Assembly (NCBI GenBank): GCA_024637395.1
Contig: JAGXFG010000004.1
Span: 1 to 64,000 of the forward strand
Reading direction: 5' to 3'
From: Burkholderiaceae bacterium
GTDB taxonomy: Bacteria > Pseudomonadota > Gammaproteobacteria > Burkholderiales > Burkholderiaceae_E
DNA: 64,000 nucleotides
The notes below the pieces were generated by a model, which worked only from the letters and a program-made list of their open reading frames with translations, was not told the DNA's origin and did no database searches. The translations under genes were made by a program, and so were the position numbers. Below are positions 60,400 through 64,000 of this stretch, piece after piece (position 1 is the stretch's first letter; each line of letters begins with the position of its first letter).

Positions 60400-62340
60400 T
60401 CAATGCAGACGGCGATAGATTTCCTGAGCCAGCGCCGGCGAAATTCCCTCCACGGCGGCCAGATCATCGACACCTGCCGCCATGATGCCACGCATCCCGC
60501 CAAAACGCGCAAACAAGCGCTGGCGCCGCCGCGGGCCGATGCCATCGATATCCTCGAGACGCGAAGTGTTGCGGGTCTTGGCGCGCCGCGCCCTCATGCC
60601 GGTAATCGCGAAACGATGGGCTTCGTCGCGGATCTGGGCGATCAGCATCAGAGCCGCTGAATCCCGCCCCAGCGCCAGCGGTTCGCGGCCGTCGGCAAAG
60701 ATCAGGGTTTCCAGTCCCACCCGGCGCTCAGGCCCCTTCGCGACTCCCACGATCCGCGAGAGCTCGAGGCCAAGTTGCTCGAACACCGCGCGGGCCGTTG
60801 AGACCTGGCCAACTCCGCCGTCGATCAGCACGACATCGGGAAGCCTGCTTTCCGTCCCTTCAGACCCTTGCTCGTGGGCGTCGCGGTAGCGCCGTTCCAG
60901 GGTCTGGCGCAGCGCGGCGTAATCGTCGCCGGGGGTAATGCCGGCGATATTGAACCGTCGGAATTGCCGCGGCTGAAGCGCATGATCTTGGTAAACGACG
61001 CAAGAAGCCTGGGTTGCCTCGCCCGAGGTATGGCTGACGTCGAAGCATTCCACCCGCAACCGCGCCAGGGCGTCAGCGACATCGTCACCACCGTCCAGTT
61101 CCAGTCGGAGAGTCTCGGCCAGCGCCCGGGTGCGCGCCTGATGCGATCCCTCCTCTGCCACTGACCTGGCCAGCGCTATGGCCGCATTGTCGCGGGCCAG
61201 TTCCAGCCAGCGGCGCCTGGTGCCGTGCGGCTCTGCCACCCACTGCAAATCCTGTCCGGAACGTTCCTGCAGCAGCTGCACCACGGCCGGGCTGGGCGCG
61301 GCCAGTTCCGCGACGATCAGCGCCGGCAGCGGATTGGCCTCGTAATGCTGCAACAGGAACGCCTCCAGCAATTCGCCGTGAACCGCGGCCTTGTCGTCTT
61401 CGCCCTCCAGCCACGCCCCCGCCGGGAAGAACGCCTTGTCGCCCAGATGGCGCCCGCCCCGCACCATCGCCAGGTTCACGCAGACTCGTCCGCCCTGCAC
61501 CGCCAGCGCGATGATGTCGGCCTCGGCATCGCCCGCGGCCTCCATGCTCTGCTGGTGCATCACCTTGGCGATCGCGCTCAGCCGGTCGCGCAGCTTGGCC
61601 GCCTCCTCGAAGCGCAACTCCGCCGAAGCCGCGTGCATCGCCGCCTCGATATCGCGCATCAATTCGAGGTGCCCGCCGCGCAGGAAGCGCACCGCCGAGG
61701 CGACATCGCGCGCGTATTCGGCCGCGCTGATCAGCCCGACGCAGGGGCCGCTGCAGCGCCCGATCTGGTGCAACAGGCAGGGTCGCGAGCGGTTCGCAAA
61801 GACTGAATCGGCGCAGGTGCGCAGCTGAAAGGTGCGTTCGATCAGTTGCACCGTCTCGCGCACCGCCCAGCCGCTCGGGTAAGGCCCGAAGTACTGGTTG
61901 CCAGGCTCGGGGGCGCCGCGGTACGAAGAGATCCGGGGCATGGCGTGGCCGGAGATCTTCAGGAACGGATATGACTTGTCGTCCCGGAAAACGATGTTGT
62001 AGCGTGGATGGCCGGTCTTGATGAGATTGTTTTCGAGCAGCAGCGCCTCCGCCTCGGAGCGGGTGATGCTGGTTTCGATACGCTGGATCTGGGACACCAT
62101 TCGCGCGATCCGCGGCCCAAGTCCGCTCTGGCGAAAGTACGACGACACCCTGCGCCTCAGGTCGGTAGCCTTGCCCACGTAGAGCAACTCGCCGCCGGCG
62201 CCGATCATCCGGTAGATTCCAGGCAGGTGCGGCAGGCCTTTCAGGAATGCGGCGAGGTCAAAATCGCTGCTTGGGGCAGCCGCCGTCGGTGGCGCCGGTT
62301 CCGGGCGCGATTCCCCGCGCTGCTTGCCCGGGCCGGCCAC
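60400..62340 (-). CDS. uvrC: Excinuclease ABC subunit C
   Basis: The roughly 646-residue nuclease makes the 3' and 5' incisions in nucleotide excision repair. Visible are the GIY-YIG domain ([20 protein letters not shown]), the UVR UvrB-binding motif (residues about 230-265, [20 protein letters not shown]) and the RNase H-like domain ([21 protein letters not shown]). Tandem helix-hairpin-helix motifs end the protein ([19 protein letters not shown]). GTG 62340 is chosen: it has GAGG 9 nt upstream, follows nagZ by 20 bp, and avoids an implausible Arg-rich N-terminus overlapping nagZ. Confidence 0.95.
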   Translation of the reverse strand: MAGPGKQRGESRPEPAPPTAAAPSSDFDLAAFLKGLPHLPGIYRMIGAGGELLYVGKATDLRRRVSSYFRQSGLGPRIARMVSQIQRIETSITRSEAEALLLENNLIKTGHPRYNIVFRDDKSYPFLKISGHAMPRISSYRGAPEPGNQYFGPYPSGWAVRETVQLIERTFQLRTCADSVFANRSRPCLLHQIGRCSGPCVGLISAAEYARDVASAVRFLRGGHLELMRDIEAAMHAASAELRFEEAAKLRDRLSAIAKVMHQQSMEAAGDAEADIIALAVQGGRVCVNLAMVRGGRHLGDKAFFPAGAWLEGEDDKAAVHGELLEAFLLQHYEANPLPALIVAELAAPSPAVVQLLQERSGQDLQWVAEPHGTRRRWLELARDNAAIALARSVAEEGSHQARTRALAETLRLELDGGDDVADALARLRVECFDVSHTSGEATQASCVVYQDHALQPRQFRRFNIAGITPGDDYAALRQTLERRYRDAHEQGSEGTESRLPDVVLIDGGVGQVSTARAVFEQLGLELSRIVGVAKGPERRVGLETLIFADGREPLALGRDSAALMLIAQIRDEAHRFAITGMRARRAKTRNTSRLEDIDGIGPRRRQRLFARFGGMRGIMAAGVDDLAAVEGISPALAQEIYRRLH

Positions 62341-62360
62341 TGCTGTTTGCCTCGACCGAC

Positions 62361-63314
62361 TCAGCGCGCGCGCAGCGCTTCGAGCCGGGCGGCGAAACCC
62401 CGCGGAGCGCGCCAGCGCAAGCCCGCGAGCAGCTCGTCGGCGAGTTGCGGCTGATTGCATACCAGCACCAGGTCGCAACCGGCCGCGAGTGCCGCCCGCC
62501 CACGCGCCAGCATGTCACCTGCCAGAGCTGCCGCTGCCATCGTCAGATCATCGGAGATGACCACACCACGAAACCCGAGGCGTTCTCGCAGCACCTGCTG
62601 CAGCCAGATACGGGAGAAGCCGGCCGGCGCATCGTCGACCTGGGGATAGACCACGTGCGCCGGCATCACCGCTGCCAGGGCGTCGCCGAGCCAGCCGTAG
62701 GGGGCGGCGTCGCGCCCGACTATGGTCTCGAGCCCTCGCTCGTCAATCGGCACCTCGTGGTGCGAGTCAGCCCGCGCATAGCCATGACCAGGGAAATGCT
62801 TCCCGCAGTTGGCCATGCCGCTCAAGAGCAGCCCGTGGTTGAGGCAGCGCGTGAGCAGCGCCACGACCCGAGGATCGTGATGGAATGCCCGGTCACCAAT
62901 GACGCTTGACGCCCCGTAGTCAAGGTCGAGAACCGGGGTGAAGCTCATATCCACCCCGACCGCACGCAATTCCCGCCCGATCGTCTGGCCAACCTCAGTG
63001 GCCTGGCGGCACGCAGCCAGGGGATCCAGATCCCATTGTTCGCCCAGCGTCCGCATCGGCTCGATGGCCGTAAACCCCTTGCGGAAACGCTGTACCCGAC
63101 CGCCTTCGTGATCGACGAAGATCAGCAGTTGCGGGTCCCGAACGCCCCGAATCTCGCGGCAGAGCGCGCTTACCTGGCGCCGGGAACTGAAGTTGCGCGC
63201 AAAGAGGACCACGCCGCCAACCAGCGGGTGGGCCAGACGGCGCCGGTCCTCATCGCCCAGCCTGGTCCCGGCCACGTCGACCACTACCGGCCCCAACCCT
63301 GCGCTTCGCTTCAT
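62361..63314 (-). CDS. nagZ: Beta-N-acetylhexosaminidase
   Basis: The 317-residue cytoplasmic GH3 enzyme removes GlcNAc from anhydromuropeptides in cell-wall recycling. It has [30 protein letters not shown], the His-loop signature [19 protein letters not shown] with the catalytic Asp/His pair, and the nucleophile aspartate in VISDDLTM. Its start overlaps the acpS stop by 4 bp, in the conserved pdxJ-acpS-nagZ order. Confidence 0.96.
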   Translation of the reverse strand: MKRSAGLGPVVVDVAGTRLGDEDRRRLAHPLVGGVVLFARNFSSRRQVSALCREIRGVRDPQLLIFVDHEGGRVQRFRKGFTAIEPMRTLGEQWDLDPLAACRQATEVGQTIGRELRAVGVDMSFTPVLDLDYGASSVIGDRAFHHDPRVVALLTRCLNHGLLLSGMANCGKHFPGHGYARADSHHEVPIDERGLETIVGRDAAPYGWLGDALAAVMPAHVVYPQVDDAPAGFSRIWLQQVLRERLGFRGVVISDDLTMAAAALAGDMLARGRAALAAGCDLVLVCNQPQLADELLAGLRWRAPRGFAARLEALRAR

Positions 63315-63724
63315 GACGGATCCTCGCTGGTTTCGAGCACTGCGAAAGCAACCGCGCTGTCGATTTCATCCGACAGTGAAATATGCGCGCGCAAGCCATG
63401 CTCCTGGAGATAGGTCGCGAGCGCATTGCGGGCCACCGCCACCGGGCGACCGCGCCGGTCATTGAGCACCTGCAGAGACAGCAGGCTCATCGGGGCCCGC
63501 AGCCCCAGACCCAATGCCTTCGAGAAAGCTTCCTTGGCTGCGAAACGCTTGGCGAGGTAGCGCGCGGCGTACGATGGCCCATGCTCGCCGCGCTGGTGGC
63601 GGCGCTCGAATTCGCGCAACTCGTCGGGTCCGAGAACGCGCCGCGCGAAACGCCGGCCCCAGCGGGTGAGCAGCGACTCGATCCGGGCGATGCGCACGAT
63701 ATCAGTGCCAATCCCGTAGATCAC
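63311..63724 (-). CDS. acpS: Holo-[acyl-carrier-protein] synthase
   Basis: The 137-residue 4'-phosphopantetheinyl transferase transfers phosphopantetheine from CoA to ACP. It has the family start MIYGIGTDIVRIARIE with the Mg-binding aspartate, and the second motif RFAAKEAFSKALGLGL with the metal-binding glutamate. It overlaps both pdxJ and nagZ by 4 bp. Confidence 0.96.
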   Translation of the reverse strand: MIYGIGTDIVRIARIESLLTRWGRRFARRVLGPDELREFERRHQRGEHGPSYAARYLAKRFAAKEAFSKALGLGLRAPMSLLSLQVLNDRRGRPVAVARNALATYLQEHGLRAHISLSDEIDSAVAFAVLETSEDPS

Positions 63725-64000
63725 CGCGCGCTGCCCTCGCGCATAAGCCGCTTCATCTCGCGCACCGCCTCGCGCAGACCCACGAACAGCGACCGGGCAA
63801 CAATCGCGTGACCAATGTGCAGCTCCCGCACGCCGGCGATCGACGCCACGGGCTGGACGTTGAAGTAGTTCAGGGCATGACCGGCATTGAAACGCATCCC
63901 CAGTTCACCGATCGCCCTCCCCGCCGCCCGGATCCGTTCGAGTTCGGCGACCACTGCCGGGCTCTCGCTATCGCGTCCCAGCGCCCGAAACGCGTGGGCG
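63721..64000 (-). CDS. pdxJ: Pyridoxine 5'-phosphate synthase, C-terminal part (partial)
   Basis: The last 93 residues of PdxJ are in the window; the start lies beyond the right edge. LGMRFNAGHALNYFNVQPVA and VRELHIGHAIVARSLFVGL are the characteristic C-terminal TIM-barrel segments binding the phosphate. PdxJ condenses 1-deoxyxylulose-5-phosphate with 3-amino-2-oxopropyl phosphate to pyridoxine phosphate. serC, acting earlier in the same route, is at the other end of the window. Confidence 0.95.
   Translation of the reverse strand, partial: AHAFRALGRDSESPAVVAELERIRAAGRAIGELGMRFNAGHALNYFNVQPVASIAGVRELHIGHAIVARSLFVGLREAVREMKRLMREGSAR

Noticed and set aside
62341-62478. Arg/Ala-rich N-terminal extension of UvrC
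   Set aside because: It overlaps nagZ and has no UvrC similarity; GTG 62340 with GAGG spacing is the better start.
1-64000. CRISPR array, prophage or intact insertion sequence
   Set aside because: No regularly spaced repeats, transposase or integrase genes were seen on either strand.

Overview
The window is high-GC chromosomal DNA from a Gram-negative, most likely betaproteobacterial (Rhodocyclales-like) organism. The right-end order pdxJ-acpS-nagZ-uvrC-pgsA-tRNA-Gly-tRNA-Cys is typical of that class. The large NAD-glutamate dehydrogenase, many TRAP transporters and fumarate reductase next to rquA agree with it. The genus cannot be decided from this sequence.

Left part (1-9.7 kb): a tetraheme membrane-anchored cytochrome with a truncated Tat-exported partner, an isolated nnrU, then a leftward set of serC, a 180-kDa-class NAD-glutamate dehydrogenase and cysB. 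The core of the window (9.7-15.2 kb) is frdABCD, four genes overlapping by 4 bp each, divergent from rquA, the enzyme that makes rhodoquinone. This pairs the anaerobic fumarate reductase with synthesis of its low-potential quinone. An MgtC-like gene overlaps the tail of rquA.

Middle (15.3-27.9 kb): an MDR oxidoreductase, a PLP serine/threonine-type dehydratase, a CMD-family protein missing its usual N-terminus, a pair of acyl-CoA dehydrogenases (PimD/PimC-like), the proVWX betaine transporter and purL.

28.0-36.8 kb looks like an acquired cassette: TRAP dctPQM divergent from hyuA-hyuB and an aminotransferase. It ends at a degenerate tRNA-3'-end-like sequence abutting a 59-codon remnant of another dctM gene. 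Housekeeping genes follow (nnr, pgi, and ybbA/tesA with overlapping start codons). Next come gabD, uspA, a fused TRAP permease with its TAXI receptor, an RpiR regulator with a palindromic operator candidate, and a sirtuin.

49.0-59.8 kb: tRNA-Leu(UAA) lies 10.4 kb away from tRNA-Gly(GCC)-tRNA-Cys(GCA), although in E. coli these three form one glyW-cysT-leuZ operon beside uvrC-pgsA. The intervening block carries a YiiX-type hydrolase, a class III aminotransferase, a YejABEF-like peptide ABC transporter with an unusually large, doubly anchored binding protein, and an MFS transporter. The window ends in uvrC, nagZ, acpS and partial pdxJ. No rRNA, CRISPR array, phage or intact insertion sequence was seen.
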